Source of the DNA: an uncultured Allobosea sp.
Lineage (GTDB): Bacteria; Pseudomonadota; Alphaproteobacteria; Rhizobiales; Beijerinckiaceae
Reading direction: 5' to 3'
Assembly (NCBI RefSeq): GCF_945957345.1
Contig: NZ_CAMFKW010000046.1
Span: 1-43,794 of the forward strand
Length of the DNA: 43,794 nucleotides
Under the pieces are notes generated by a model. That model did no database searches. It was given only the letters and a program-made list of their open reading frames with translations, and was not told the origin of the DNA. The translations under genes were made by a program, and so were the position numbers. Positions 9,228 to 17,665 of this stretch are shown here, one piece after another (position 1 is the first letter of the stretch; each line of letters begins with the position of its first letter).

Positions 9228-10361
9228 ATGTTGCGGTTCGGACTGGTTGGGGCGCTCGGGATCATTCTGGGGGTCGCGAGCCCGGCGCTGCCGGTTGCCG
9301 CGCAGAAGCGCTTTCCGTCGAGCGGCGGTGAACTGACGGTCGAGACAGTCGCGAGTGGGCTGGAGCATCCCTGGGGTCTCGCCTTCCTGCCGGATGGGCG
9401 CATGCTCGTCACCGAGCGTCCGGGGCGGCTTCGGCTGGTCGAGAAAGACGGTAAGCTCTCGCGGCCGATCAACGGTGTACCAAGCGTGATGGCGCGCGGG
9501 CAGGGGGGCCTGCTCGGCATCGCGCTCGATCCTGCCTTTGCGGATAACCGCCTTGTCTATGTCTCGTTTTCGGAGCCGCGCTCGGGGGGGAACGGCACCA
9601 GCGTGGCGCGGGGGCGCCTGAACGAGCAGGGCACGGCGCTGACAAGCGTCGAGGTGATCTTCCGGCAGATGCCGGCGGTCAATTCCAATCTGCATTTCGG
9701 CTCCCGCCTCGTCTTCGACCGGACGGGCGCGCTCTTCGTCACGCTGGGCGAGCGCTACAGCCAACGCGATCAGGCGCAAAACCCCGCCAACCATCTCGGC
9801 AAGCTCGTCCGCACCCGGCCGGATGGTCGCCCGCCCGCCGACAATCCGAAGAAGGACGGGTGGGCGCCGGAGATCTGGTCGATCGGCCATCGGAATGTCC
9901 AGGGTGCCGCACTCCACCCGCAAACCGGGCAACTCTGGACGGCGGAGCATGGCGCACGCGGCGGCGACGAGATCAACACGCCCAAGGCCGGGCTGAACTA
10001 CGGCTGGCCGGTCATCACCTATGGCGTCGACTATTCCGGCGCGAAGATCGGCGAGGGCACGGCCAAGCCCGGCATGGAGCAGCCGCTGTTCTACTGGGAC
10101 CCGTCGATCGCGCCCTCGGGTGCGGCCTTCTATACCGGGCCGGTCTGGCCGGCCTGGAAGAATTCGCTCTTCGTCGGGGCGCTGGCCGGGCAGATGCTGG
10201 TCAGGCTCTCGACCGAAGGCGAGAAGGTGACGGGCGAGGAGCGCCTGCTGACCGATATCGGCGAGCGCATCCGCGACGTCGTCCAGGGGCCGGACGGCTT
10301 CCTCTACCTGCTCACCGACGAGGATAGCGGGAAGGTGCGGCGGGTGCGCCCGGCCCGCTAG
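9228..10361 (+). CDS. Soluble PQQ-dependent aldose sugar dehydrogenase (YliI/Asd type)
   Basis: Periplasmic beta-propeller dehydrogenase that oxidises aldoses with pyrroloquinoline quinone. A signal peptide (about residues 1-26, ending PVAAQ) is followed by VETVASGLEHPWGLAFLPDGRMLVTERPG (the His is the usual catalytic base), GQGGLLGIALDPAFADN, NLHFGSRLVFDRTGALFVTLGERY, RNVQGAALHPQTGQLWTAEHGARGGDEIN and PSGAAFYTG. Length 377 is normal. Two ATG codons adjoin (9225, 9228); the second has better spacing from AGGGAG. No PQQ synthesis genes are in the window, so cofactor supply must come from elsewhere. It converges with the small secreted protein gene at 10369. Confidence 0.93.
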   Translation: MLRFGLVGALGIILGVASPALPVAAQKRFPSSGGELTVETVASGLEHPWGLAFLPDGRMLVTERPGRLRLVEKDGKLSRPINGVPSVMARGQGGLLGIALDPAFADNRLVYVSFSEPRSGGNGTSVARGRLNEQGTALTSVEVIFRQMPAVNSNLHFGSRLVFDRTGALFVTLGERYSQRDQAQNPANHLGKLVRTRPDGRPPADNPKKDGWAPEIWSIGHRNVQGAALHPQTGQLWTAEHGARGGDEINTPKAGLNYGWPVITYGVDYSGAKIGEGTAKPGMEQPLFYWDPSIAPSGAAFYTGPVWPAWKNSLFVGALAGQMLVRLSTEGEKVTGEERLLTDIGERIRDVVQGPDGFLYLLTDEDSGKVRRVRPAR

Positions 10362-10368
10362 GTCGCGA

Positions 10369-10671
10369 TCAGGGGCCGCAATCCCATTCGCGCTCCATGA
10401 CGAAGACCTTGCGCGTGGCGAGGCTGCCATTGGGGTCGTAGAGGTCGCCGACATAATATTCGGCGCCGGCAGCGTCATGGGCGGAGTGCTCGACCTGGAT
10501 CGACCAACCATAGCCGAGCTGCTTGCCGCCCTGCCAGTTGCGATGGATGGCGTTTGGCGAGGCCGCGGAGAGGATGCGGACGGTGTCGCTGCTCGGGCTG
10601 CAGGTCGGGCCGGCCAGGGCGGCGGCCGGGGCGAGTACGAGGCCGCAGAGAATCAGTGCCGTTTTTTGCAA
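10369..10671 (-). CDS. Small secreted protein of unknown function
   Basis: I do not recognise the family. The 100 residues begin with a clear signal peptide (MQKTALILCGLVLAPAAALA) and give a mature protein of about 80 residues with two cysteines, one at the start (GPTCSPSSD) and one at the end (REWDCGP), suitable for a disulfide in the periplasm. Trp/Tyr-rich centre: HRNWQGGKQLGYGWSIQVEH and AEYYVGDLYDP. It follows the SemiSWEET gene on the same strand with a 79-base gap and ends 7 bases from the convergent PQQ dehydrogenase gene. Sound codon use supports a real gene. Confidence 0.75.
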   Translation of the reverse strand: MQKTALILCGLVLAPAAALAGPTCSPSSDTVRILSAASPNAIHRNWQGGKQLGYGWSIQVEHSAHDAAGAEYYVGDLYDPNGSLATRKVFVMEREWDCGP

Positions 10672-10750
10672 GGCAGTCAGTCCTATCGAAGAGAAGGTGA
10701 AGCGCGGGCTCAGGCCTTGGCGTGGAAGATGAAGAAGGCGCAGGCGGCGT

Positions 10751-11008
10751 TCAGCCGAAGCGCAGCTTCATGACGATGATGGCGAGGACGAGCAGCAGGG
10801 TCAGGGCGTTGGCTGCGATGACCGGCCAGGACAGGATCTGGACGCCGTAAAGCAACCACAGCGTCGTCCCGCAAGCGAAGAGGAGTTGCGTCCACAACGA
10901 GATCGCGCGGGTGTCGCGCGTGCGCAACGTCCGCCACGCCTGCGGCAGCCAGCACAGGCTGGTCAGCGTGGCGGCGGCGAAACCGAGGAGTTCGACGACG
11001 AGGGGCAA
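10751..11008 (-). CDS. SemiSWEET-type sugar transporter (PQ-loop/MtN3 family)
   Basis: Half-sized SWEET uniporter of the inner membrane. The 85 residues form three transmembrane helices: about 5-22, 40-55 and 63-80. Helix 1 carries the PQ motif in TSLCWLPQAWRTLRTRDT, followed by the conserved RAISLWTQLLFACGTTLWLLYG. Functional units are homodimers (established for the family). It precedes a small secreted protein gene on the same strand. The substrate cannot be told from sequence; sucrose or glucose is known for relatives. Confidence 0.92.
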   Translation of the reverse strand: MPLVVELLGFAAATLTSLCWLPQAWRTLRTRDTRAISLWTQLLFACGTTLWLLYGVQILSWPVIAANALTLLLVLAIIVMKLRFG

Positions 11009-11134
11009 GGGCGGGAGTTCCGGATGACGTGGCTCCCATAACCGGATTCGCGGCCCTGCCGCCAGATGGCATGGTTAACTTCCGTTAACGGCAACGCCCT
11101 AGTTTGGCGGGAATTCTGCGATTCGGTGGAGACC

Positions 11135-12319
11135 ATGCGCGCAATTCACCTGGCCTTGCCACTCGTCCTTTTCGCTTCCTCCGCCTCGGCGCAGGGCAGC
11201 TTCCAATCCTGCCTGGCGGGCTTGCGTTCGGAGGCTGCCGCCAAGGGCGTCTCTGGTGCGACCTTCGACCGGGCCATGGCCGGCGTCGAGCCGGACATGA
11301 AGGTCATCGAAGCCATGAACAACCAGCCGGAGTTCAAGACTCCGATCTGGGACTATCTCGGCACGCTGGTCGATGACGAGAAGGTCGCCGAAGGCCGCAA
11401 TATGCTGCGCCAATACGCTTCCGTCTTCGCTTCGGCCGAGCAGCGCTTCGGCGTCGATCGCCACACCATCGCCGCAGTGTGGGGCGTCGAGAGCGATTTC
11501 GGCAAGGCACGCGGAAAATGGCCGCTGGTGCAGTCGCTCGCGACCGGCGCCTGCCTTGCACCGCGCCGCAACGCCTTCTTCAAGGGCGAACTGATCGCGA
11601 CGCTGCAGATCATCCAGCGCGGCGACGTGCGGCCCGAGCGGCTGTTCGGCTCCTGGGCTGGCGCCTTCGGGCACACCCAGTTCATCCCCTCGACCTATCT
11701 CCGGCTCGCGGTCGACGGCGACGGCGACGGCCGGCGCGACCTTGTCGATTCCATTCCCGACGCGCTGCATTCGACCGCGAATTTCATGGCCAAGGCCGGC
11801 TGGGTCACCGGGGCGACCTGGGGCTACGAGGTCCGTGTTCCCGGCGGCTATTCCGGTCCGACCGGGCGCAATCCCAAGCACCCGGTATCGAGCTGGGCTT
11901 CGCGCGGCATCGTCAAGTTCGACGGTTCCCCGCTGAGCGGCTCGGGCAATGCCGGCCTGCTGATGCCGGCCGGGCGCAACGGTCCCGCCTTCCTCGTCTT
12001 CAAGAACTACGATGCAGCCTACAGCTATAACGGCGCGGATTCCTATGCGCTTGCGATCTCGCTGCTCTCCGACCGCCTGCGCGGCAAGCCGGGCGTCCAG
12101 GGCGATTGGCCGACCGACGACCTGCCGCTGTCGCGCGAGCAGCGCCGCGAGCTGCAGCGCCTGCTGATCGCCCGCGGCTACAATGTGGGAGAGCCCGACG
12201 GCGCGGTCGGCTCGCTGACACGCGCCGCGATCAAGGAGATCGAAGCCAAGATCGGCATGCCTCAGACCGGCCGGCCGGGCGAGAAGGTCCTGCGCGCGCT
12301 CAAGGGCGGGCGGGTCTGA
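11135..12319 (+). CDS. Lytic murein transglycosylase (MltB-type, SLT_2) with peptidoglycan-binding domain
   Basis: Periplasmic enzyme that cleaves the MurNAc-GlcNAc bond to 1,6-anhydro products. The 394 residues have a signal peptide (MRAIHLALPLVLFASSASAQ), the catalytic domain with Glu119 in AAVWGVESDFGK, the family block RLFGSWAGAFGHTQFIPSTY, VDGDGDGRRDL (a Ca-binding-like loop) and a C-terminal PG_binding_1 domain (LSREQRRELQRLLIARGYNVGEPDGAVGSLTRAAI, about 333-390). The ATG at 11135 is chosen because it starts the signal peptide; the frame is open to 11066. It stands alone, 77 bases before the RidA gene. Confidence 0.95.
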   Translation: MRAIHLALPLVLFASSASAQGSFQSCLAGLRSEAAAKGVSGATFDRAMAGVEPDMKVIEAMNNQPEFKTPIWDYLGTLVDDEKVAEGRNMLRQYASVFASAEQRFGVDRHTIAAVWGVESDFGKARGKWPLVQSLATGACLAPRRNAFFKGELIATLQIIQRGDVRPERLFGSWAGAFGHTQFIPSTYLRLAVDGDGDGRRDLVDSIPDALHSTANFMAKAGWVTGATWGYEVRVPGGYSGPTGRNPKHPVSSWASRGIVKFDGSPLSGSGNAGLLMPAGRNGPAFLVFKNYDAAYSYNGADSYALAISLLSDRLRGKPGVQGDWPTDDLPLSREQRRELQRLLIARGYNVGEPDGAVGSLTRAAIKEIEAKIGMPQTGRPGEKVLRALKGGRV

Positions 12320-12396
12320 CCGCGCAGAAAACGGGTGGCGTTGCGGGAGTGCTTCGGAGAAGCGTTTCCGCCGCATCTGAAGCTTTCGGAGACGCC

Positions 12397-12786
12397 ATGA
12401 CCCGCCGCCTGCTTTCCACCGGCTCGCCGTTCGAGCGCAATTTCGGCTATTCGCGCGCCGTGATCGACGGCGATCTCGTCTTCGTCTCCGGCACCACGGG
12501 CTACGATTACGCCACGATGATCCTGCCGGACGATCCGGCCGAGCAGGCGCGCAACATCTTCCGCACGATCAGCGCCGTGCTGGAGGAAGCCGGCTCCTCG
12601 CTCGCTCATGCCGTGCGGGCGCAGTATTTCGTCACCGATCGCAGCTATTGCGAGCCGGTGCTCGGCGTCTGCGGCGAGTTCTTCCGCGAGATCAGGCCCG
12701 CCGCCGGAATCTATGTCGTGGCCGGGCTGCTCAAGCCAGAGATGAAGGTCGAGATCGAGGTGACGGCCCGCATGCCGCGCGCTTGA
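12397..12786 (+). CDS. RidA/YjgF-family protein
   Basis: Small trimeric enamine/imine deaminase family. The 129 residues show GSPFERNFGYSRAVIDGDLVFVSGTTG at the N-terminus and VEIEVTARMP at the C-terminus. The catalytic arginine of canonical RidA should lie in the strand near AVRAQYFVTD (Arg at about 72-73), so deaminase activity is possible, but the segment that normally carries the GPY motif reads FREIRPAAGIYVVAG, so it belongs to a divergent subgroup. It lies between the transglycosylase and solute-binding protein genes without an obvious operon partner. Confidence 0.88.
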   Translation: MTRRLLSTGSPFERNFGYSRAVIDGDLVFVSGTTGYDYATMILPDDPAEQARNIFRTISAVLEEAGSSLAHAVRAQYFVTDRSYCEPVLGVCGEFFREIRPAAGIYVVAGLLKPEMKVEIEVTARMPRA

Positions 12787-12796
12787 CGGCAAGTTG

Positions 12797-12824
12797 TCGA
12801 CAAGCTGCCGACATTTGGTATATC
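12797..12824 (+). promoter_or_regulatory. Promoter-like element before the family 5 solute-binding protein gene
   Basis: TCGACA (12797-12802), a 16-base spacer and TATATC (12819-12824) match five and four of six positions of the housekeeping -35 and -10 boxes. It overlaps a perfect palindrome TTGTCGACAA (12794-12803), which could be an operator. The ATG of the downstream gene is 53 bases further on. Assigned from pattern only. Confidence 0.4.
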
Positions 12825-12877
12825 CCTTGCTTGGCGGTGCCGTTGAGGCACTTGCCTAACAATGAGGGAGATTTGCC

Positions 12878-14467
12878 ATGTCGATCCGCCGTCGCACTGT
12901 CCTCAAGGGAGCCGGGGCGCTTGCCGCGACGGCCTTCATGGGCAACCGGGCTTTTTCTCAAGGGGCGGCGGCGACGCTGCGCTTCAATCCTTCGACGCCG
13001 CTGCCTTCGCTCGATCCGATCACGGCCACCAGCTACGTCATCCGCAATCACGGCTATCTGATCTACGATACGCTCTTCGCGACCGATGCGAATTTCCAGA
13101 TCAAGCCGCAGATGGTCGAGGCCTGGGAGACCGCACCGGACGGGCTGAGCTGGACGTTCCGCCTGCGTGACGGGCTCGCCTTCCATGACGAGACGCCGGT
13201 CCGTGCGCAGGACTGCATCGCCTCGATCGCCCGCTGGTCGAAGCGCGATGCCTTCGGCCAGACCTTCGCCACCTTCGTCGACGGTTACGACGTCGTTGAT
13301 CAGCGCAGCTTCCGCATCCGCCTGAAGAAGCCGTTCCCGATGATGACGGCCGCGCTCGGCAAGCTCTCGTCGAACGTGCCCTTCATCATGCCGGAGCGCA
13401 TCGCGCAGACCGACCATATGAAGAACATCACCGAGGCGGTTGGTTCCGGCCCGTGGCGCTTCATGGACAAGCAGTGGGTGCCCGGCCAGAACGCGATCTA
13501 CGAGCGCTTCGCCAAGTACAAGCCGCGCGAGGAGGCGCCGTCCTGGGCTGCCGGCGGCAAGGTCGCGCGGATCGACCGTATCGAGTGGCTTGCGCTCACC
13601 GAAGCCGCTGCCGCGGCTGGCGCCCTGATGCAGGGAGAGCTCGACTGGTATGAGCAGCCGCCTGTCGACCTGATCCCGATGCTGAAGGGCAACAAGGACG
13701 TCGTCATCGAGAACGTGCCGCTCGGGCTGTTCCTGCTGATGCGCTTCAACCAGATGCAGCCGCCCTTCAACAATCCGGCGATCCGCCGGGCCGTGATGGC
13801 CGCCGTCAACCAGACCGACTACATGGAGGCCGTCGTCGGAGACAAGGCGTTCTACAGCCCCGCCAAGACCTTCTTCACGCCGGGCTCGCCGATGTCGTCG
13901 GGGGCGGGCGGGGCGGCCGCCATGCCGGGCAATCTCGAGAAGGCCAAGGCCATGCTCAAGGAAGCCGGCTACAAGGGCGAGAAGGTCGTCCTGCTCGCGC
14001 CGGCGGACCAGCCGATCGCCTATCAGCAATGCATGATCACCGAGGACCTGTTCAAGAAGCTCGGCATCAACACGGAGCTGGTCGCGACCGACTGGGCCAG
14101 CTTCATCGGTCGGCGTTCCAATCGTGGCCTGCCCGACCAGGGCGGCTGGTCGGTGTTCCATACGCTGTGGTCCTGCGCCGACACGCTCAATCCGGCGCTG
14201 CATCCGCTGATGCGGGCCAATGGCGGTTCGGCCTGGTTCGGCTGGCCCGAGGACGGTAAAATCGAGGAGCTGCGGGACGCCTGGATCGCGACGCCGGAGG
14301 AGGCCAAGCAGAAGGAAATCGCGGCGAAGATCGAGGAACGCGGCTTCGAGGTCGTTCCCTATGTTCCCTGCGGCCTGGTCCAGCAACCGATGGCGTTCCG
14401 CCGGAACCTGAGCGGCATGGTGCTCGCGCCGGCCCAGTTCTTCTGGAACATGGAGAAGAAGGCCTGA
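12878..14467 (+). CDS. ABC transporter solute-binding protein, family 5 (peptide/nickel type)
   Basis: Periplasmic ligand-binding protein of the DppA/OppA class. A Tat signal is visible (MSIRRRTVLKGAGALAATAF, cut near FSQG). The mature part has PSLDPITATSYVIRNHGYLIYDTLF, LSWTFRLRDGLAFHDETPVRAQDC (SBP_bac_5 hallmark) and NNPAIRRAVMAAVNQTDYM. Length 529 is normal. GAGGGAG lies 7 bases before the ATG. No permease or ATPase gene is next to it, so it is an orphan receptor in this window. A perfect hairpin follows at 14482. Ligand unknown; peptides, or other amphipathic molecules, are possible. Confidence 0.93.
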   Translation: MSIRRRTVLKGAGALAATAFMGNRAFSQGAAATLRFNPSTPLPSLDPITATSYVIRNHGYLIYDTLFATDANFQIKPQMVEAWETAPDGLSWTFRLRDGLAFHDETPVRAQDCIASIARWSKRDAFGQTFATFVDGYDVVDQRSFRIRLKKPFPMMTAALGKLSSNVPFIMPERIAQTDHMKNITEAVGSGPWRFMDKQWVPGQNAIYERFAKYKPREEAPSWAAGGKVARIDRIEWLALTEAAAAAGALMQGELDWYEQPPVDLIPMLKGNKDVVIENVPLGLFLLMRFNQMQPPFNNPAIRRAVMAAVNQTDYMEAVVGDKAFYSPAKTFFTPGSPMSSGAGGAAAMPGNLEKAKAMLKEAGYKGEKVVLLAPADQPIAYQQCMITEDLFKKLGINTELVATDWASFIGRRSNRGLPDQGGWSVFHTLWSCADTLNPALHPLMRANGGSAWFGWPEDGKIEELRDAWIATPEEAKQKEIAAKIEERGFEVVPYVPCGLVQQPMAFRRNLSGMVLAPAQFFWNMEKKA

Positions 14468-14481
14468 GCAGCGCTCACGGC

Positions 14482-14509
14482 GCCGGCGCATGGCCTGCCA
14501 TGCGCCGGC
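14482..14509 (+). terminator. Perfect hairpin after the solute-binding protein gene
   Basis: GCCGGCGCATGG (14482-14493), a four-base CCTG loop and CCATGCGCCGGC (14498-14509) form a 12-base perfect stem 15 bases after the stop codon. It is followed by TTCGCG rather than a T-run, so it is terminator-like but not a classic intrinsic terminator; it could instead protect the mRNA end. Confidence 0.55.
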
Positions 14510-14611
14510 TTCGCGCGCCTGCCGCTTGCGTCGCCACGGTTCCGACCGTAATCACCCGGCGAGGCCGGAAAACGGCCAAGCTGACGACATCAAGCGCGCG
14601 AGGCGACGACC

Positions 14612-15721
14612 ATGGCGACCCACAAGCTCCTGCTGCTCCCCGGCGACGGCATCGGCCCCGAGGTGATGGGCCAGGTCGAGCAGATCGTCTCCTGGTTCGG
14701 CAAGCAGGGTCTCGGCTCCTTCGAGATCGAGAAAGGCCTTGTTGGCGGCGCCGCTTATGACGCGCACAAGCAGGCGATCTCCGAAGGCGACATGAAGCTC
14801 GCTCAGGACGCAGACGCCGTGCTGTTCGGCGCGGTCGGCGGCCCCAAATGGGCCGACGTGCCCTATCAGCATCGCCCGGAAGCCGGCCTGCTGCGCCTGC
14901 GCAAGGATCTCGGCCTGTTCGCCAACCTGCGTCCGGCGATCTGCTATCCGGCGTTGGCGTCGGCCTCGTCGCTGAAGCCCGAAGTCGTCGAGGGCCTCGA
15001 CATCCTGATCGTGCGCGAGCTGACCGGCGGCGTCTATTTCGGCGAGCCGAAGGAGATCGTCACGCTGGAGGACGGCTCCAAGCGCGGCGTCGACACACAG
15101 CTCTACACCACGCCGGAAATCGACCGGATCTGCCGCGTCGCCTTCGAGCTGGCGCGCACCCGCCGCAACAAGGTCTCCTCGGCCGAGAAGCACAACGTCA
15201 TGAAGACCGGCGTGCTCTGGAAGCAGACGGTCACGGCCCTTCACGCCGCCGAGTACAAGGATGTCGAGCTGGAGCATGTGCTGGCCGACAACTGCGCCAT
15301 GCAGCTCGTGCGCTGGCCGAAGCAGTATGACGTCATCGTCTGCGACAACCTGTTCGGCGACATCCTCTCCGACGTCGCGGCGATGCTGACCGGCTCGCTC
15401 GGCATGCTGCCCTCCGCCTCGCTCGGCGCCGAGGATCCGGCCACCGGCAAGCGCAAGGCGCTCTACGAGCCCGTCCACGGCTCGGCGCCGGACATCGCCG
15501 GCAAGGGCCTCGCCAACCCGATCGCGATGATCGGCTCCTTCGCCATGGCGCTGCGCTACTCGTTCGGCGCGGGCGAGGCTGCGGATCGGCTCGAAGGCGC
15601 GATCGCCGACGTGCTCGGCTCCGGCACCCGCACCAAGGACATCGCCGCGCCGGGCGCCAACGCCGTCTCGACCAGCGAGATGGGCGCGGCGATCATCAAG
15701 GCGCTGGAAGCGCGCGGCTGA
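14612..15721 (+). CDS. leuB: 3-isopropylmalate dehydrogenase
   Basis: Third step of leucine synthesis: NAD-dependent oxidative decarboxylation of 3-isopropylmalate, cytoplasmic, needs Mg or Mn. The 369 residues start with [15 protein letters not shown], then [44 protein letters not shown] (leucine-type substrate loop), [29 protein letters not shown] and [14 protein letters not shown] (NAD-specificity loop). Normal length. leuC and leuD are not adjacent, as is usual in this order. The 3' flank holds a 93-base palindromic repeat from 15734. Confidence 0.97.
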   Translation: MATHKLLLLPGDGIGPEVMGQVEQIVSWFGKQGLGSFEIEKGLVGGAAYDAHKQAISEGDMKLAQDADAVLFGAVGGPKWADVPYQHRPEAGLLRLRKDLGLFANLRPAICYPALASASSLKPEVVEGLDILIVRELTGGVYFGEPKEIVTLEDGSKRGVDTQLYTTPEIDRICRVAFELARTRRNKVSSAEKHNVMKTGVLWKQTVTALHAAEYKDVELEHVLADNCAMQLVRWPKQYDVIVCDNLFGDILSDVAAMLTGSLGMLPSASLGAEDPATGKRKALYEPVHGSAPDIAGKGLANPIAMIGSFAMALRYSFGAGEAADRLEGAIADVLGSGTRTKDIAAPGANAVSTSEMGAAIIKALEARG

Positions 15722-15733
15722 TTCCAGTTCAGG

Positions 15734-15826
15734 CGTCATGGTCGGGCTTGTCTCGACCATCCACGACTTTGCTGATCGAGGGACGTGTTCAAGACGTGGA
15801 TGCTCGCCACAAGGGCGAGCATGACG
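15734..15826 (+). repeat. 93-base CGTCAT...ATGACG palindromic repeat, copy A
   Basis: The element starts CGTCATGGTCGGGCTTG and ends GGGCGAGCATGACG. Its left half pairs within itself (ATGGTCGGGC...CGACCAT) and so does the right half (GATGCTCGCC...GGCGAGCAT), giving two hairpins. Hand alignment with the reverse complement of 35933-36025 shows 81 of 93 positions identical with no gaps. It lies between leuB and msrP. Function is unknown; its regular shape and repetition mark it as a dispersed, non-coding repeat. Confidence 0.85.
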
Positions 15827-15917
15827 GAGGTTGATCCCGCGTCTCTCTCCCTCGTGAATTGCCGTGACCCCGCTTTCGTGGCCTAAGTCGGCCCGACGAA
15901 AACGGAGTATGTCCGTC

Positions 15918-16874
15918 ATGCTGATCAAGCGCCGTGCCGGCTGGGAAATGCCGGAAAGCCAGGCCACGCCCGAGGACGCGTTCCTCAATCGCCGCCAGTT
16001 GATGGCCGCGGGCGCCGGACTGATCGCGGGAGCGGCCTTACCGGGCGCTGCGATGGCCGAAGGAGCCGATCCAACGCTCGATCTCTATCCGGCCAAGCGC
16101 AACGCCGCCTATGTGCTGGGCGTGCCGCAGACGGCGGAAGACGATGCCGCGAACTACAATAATTTCTACGAGTTCGGCATGTCGAAGGACATCGTCGACG
16201 CCTCGAAACGCTTGGCCACACGGCCCTGGAACATCCAGGTCGACGGTCTCGTCGAGAAGCCTTTCGAGATCGGCTTCGACGACCTCATCCGCAAGCTGCC
16301 GATCGAGGAGCGGCTCTATCGCTTCCGCTGCGTCGAGGCTTGGGCGATGGCGGTGCCGTGGACGGGTATCCCGCTCGCCTCCTTCGTCGCGCTGGCGAAG
16401 CCGCTTTCGGGCGCGAAATATATCCGCTTCGAGACCTTCATGAATCCGCGCGTCGCGCCGGGGCAGAACCAGCGCTGGTATCCCTGGCCCTATACGGAGG
16501 GGCTGACCATCGCGGAGGCGACGAACGAGTTGCCGCTGCTGGTCACCGGCATCTACGGCAAGCCGCTGCCGACGCAGCACGGCGCGCCGATCCGCCTGAT
16601 CACGCCGTGGAAATACGGCTTCAAGTCGGTCAAATCGATCCGCAAGATCAGCTTCGTCGCCGAGCGTCCGAAGACGTTCTGGGAGGGCCTGCAAGCGTCG
16701 GAATACGGGTTCTGGGCCAATGTGAACCCGGCGGTACCGCATCCCCGCTGGAGTCAGGCGAGCGAGCAGGTGCTGGGTTCGCGCGATCGGCGCCCGACGC
16801 AGATCTATAACGGCTATGGCGAGCAGGTCGCAGGGCTCTACAAGGGGCTGGAGAGCGAGAAGCTCTTCATGTGA
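15918..16874 (+). CDS. msrP: Protein-methionine-sulfoxide reductase, catalytic molybdopterin subunit MsrP (YedY)
   Basis: Periplasmic molybdoenzyme that repairs oxidised methionines in envelope proteins. The 318 residues begin with a leader holding a Tat motif (FLNRRQLMAAGAGLIAGAAL), then NNFYEFGMSKDIVD, RPWNIQVDGLV, the Mo-ligand Cys138 in RFRCVEAWAMAVPW, and LPTQHGAPIRLITPWKYGFKS. The ATG at 15918 is preferred over 15909 because GGAG at 15904-15907 is 10 bases upstream of the former and only 1 from the latter. The usual haem membrane partner gene msrQ does not follow; ogt is next. Its electron donor must be encoded elsewhere. Confidence 0.95.
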   Translation: MLIKRRAGWEMPESQATPEDAFLNRRQLMAAGAGLIAGAALPGAAMAEGADPTLDLYPAKRNAAYVLGVPQTAEDDAANYNNFYEFGMSKDIVDASKRLATRPWNIQVDGLVEKPFEIGFDDLIRKLPIEERLYRFRCVEAWAMAVPWTGIPLASFVALAKPLSGAKYIRFETFMNPRVAPGQNQRWYPWPYTEGLTIAEATNELPLLVTGIYGKPLPTQHGAPIRLITPWKYGFKSVKSIRKISFVAERPKTFWEGLQASEYGFWANVNPAVPHPRWSQASEQVLGSRDRRPTQIYNGYGEQVAGLYKGLESEKLFM

Positions 16875-16966
16875 GAGCAGGGCACTCGGCAGGTTTCTGG
16901 TGCCGTCTCCTGCCGCTGCCGTGATAGACCTCCTGTCATCTCAAGTCGGAACGACACGGGTCGAGC

Positions 16967-17542
16967 ATGGCCAATCAGCACTTCCACCTGTTCGGGACCA
17001 CGATCGGCCCCTGCGCCGTCATCTGGGAAGGCGACCGCTTCATCGGCGCGCAATTGCCCGAGCGTGACGAAGCGCACGCCCGCAAGCGCCTCGAGCGGCG
17101 CTTTCCCGAGGCTGACGAAACGGAAGCCGAGGGCTTCGTCGCGGAAGCCGTGGCCGGCATCCGGGCGCTGTTCGACGGCGAGAAGCGCGACCTGTCGCGT
17201 CTGCCGGTGGCGCTGGAGAGCGTTTCCGAGTTCAACCGCAAGGTCTACGAGGTCGCGCTCGCCATCCCGCATGGCGAGACGCTGACTTATGGCGAGGTCG
17301 CGCAGCGCATCGGCGACCCCGGCGCGGCGCGGGCGGTGGGCGTCGCGCTCGGCCAGAATCCCTGGCCGATCATCGTGCCCTGCCATCGCGTGCTGGCGGC
17401 CGGCGGCAAGACCGGCGGCTTCTCGGCCGAGGGTGGTGTCGAGATCAAGCTGAGGATCCTGACCATCGAGAAGGCGCGCACCAGTGCCGAGCCCAGCCTG
17501 TTCGATGCGCTGCCGCTGGCGGCGCGACCGGGCCGTCATTGA
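16967..17542 (+). CDS. ogt: Methylated-DNA--[protein]-cysteine S-methyltransferase
   Basis: Suicide repair protein that removes methyl groups from O6-methylguanine onto its own cysteine. The 191 residues hold an N-terminal alpha/beta part and the DNA-binding domain (FNRKVYEVALAIPHGETLTYGEVAQRIGDPGAARAVG, about 90-126) with the active-site motif IIVPCHRVLAAGG; Cys139 is the acceptor. No AdaA or AlkA domain is attached, so this is the Ogt-type single protein. It lies 92 bases after msrP. Confidence 0.95.
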   Translation: MANQHFHLFGTTIGPCAVIWEGDRFIGAQLPERDEAHARKRLERRFPEADETEAEGFVAEAVAGIRALFDGEKRDLSRLPVALESVSEFNRKVYEVALAIPHGETLTYGEVAQRIGDPGAARAVGVALGQNPWPIIVPCHRVLAAGGKTGGFSAEGGVEIKLRILTIEKARTSAEPSLFDALPLAARPGRH

Positions 17543-17665
17543 GCGGTTGCCAACCAGCCGCACAGCTTGAAATCGCGCAATGTCGCTCTTGCAGCGCGAG
17601 CGCTTGCGCGGCGCAAGGTGCGGCCTCTACTGTGCCGGCCTTTCCACCCTCCATTGGGGACCAGC

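Noticed and set aside
12731..14491. Open frame of 586 codons antisense to the family 5 solute-binding protein gene
   Set aside because: The plus strand has a Tat signal, ribosome binding site and family motifs; the antisense frame has none.
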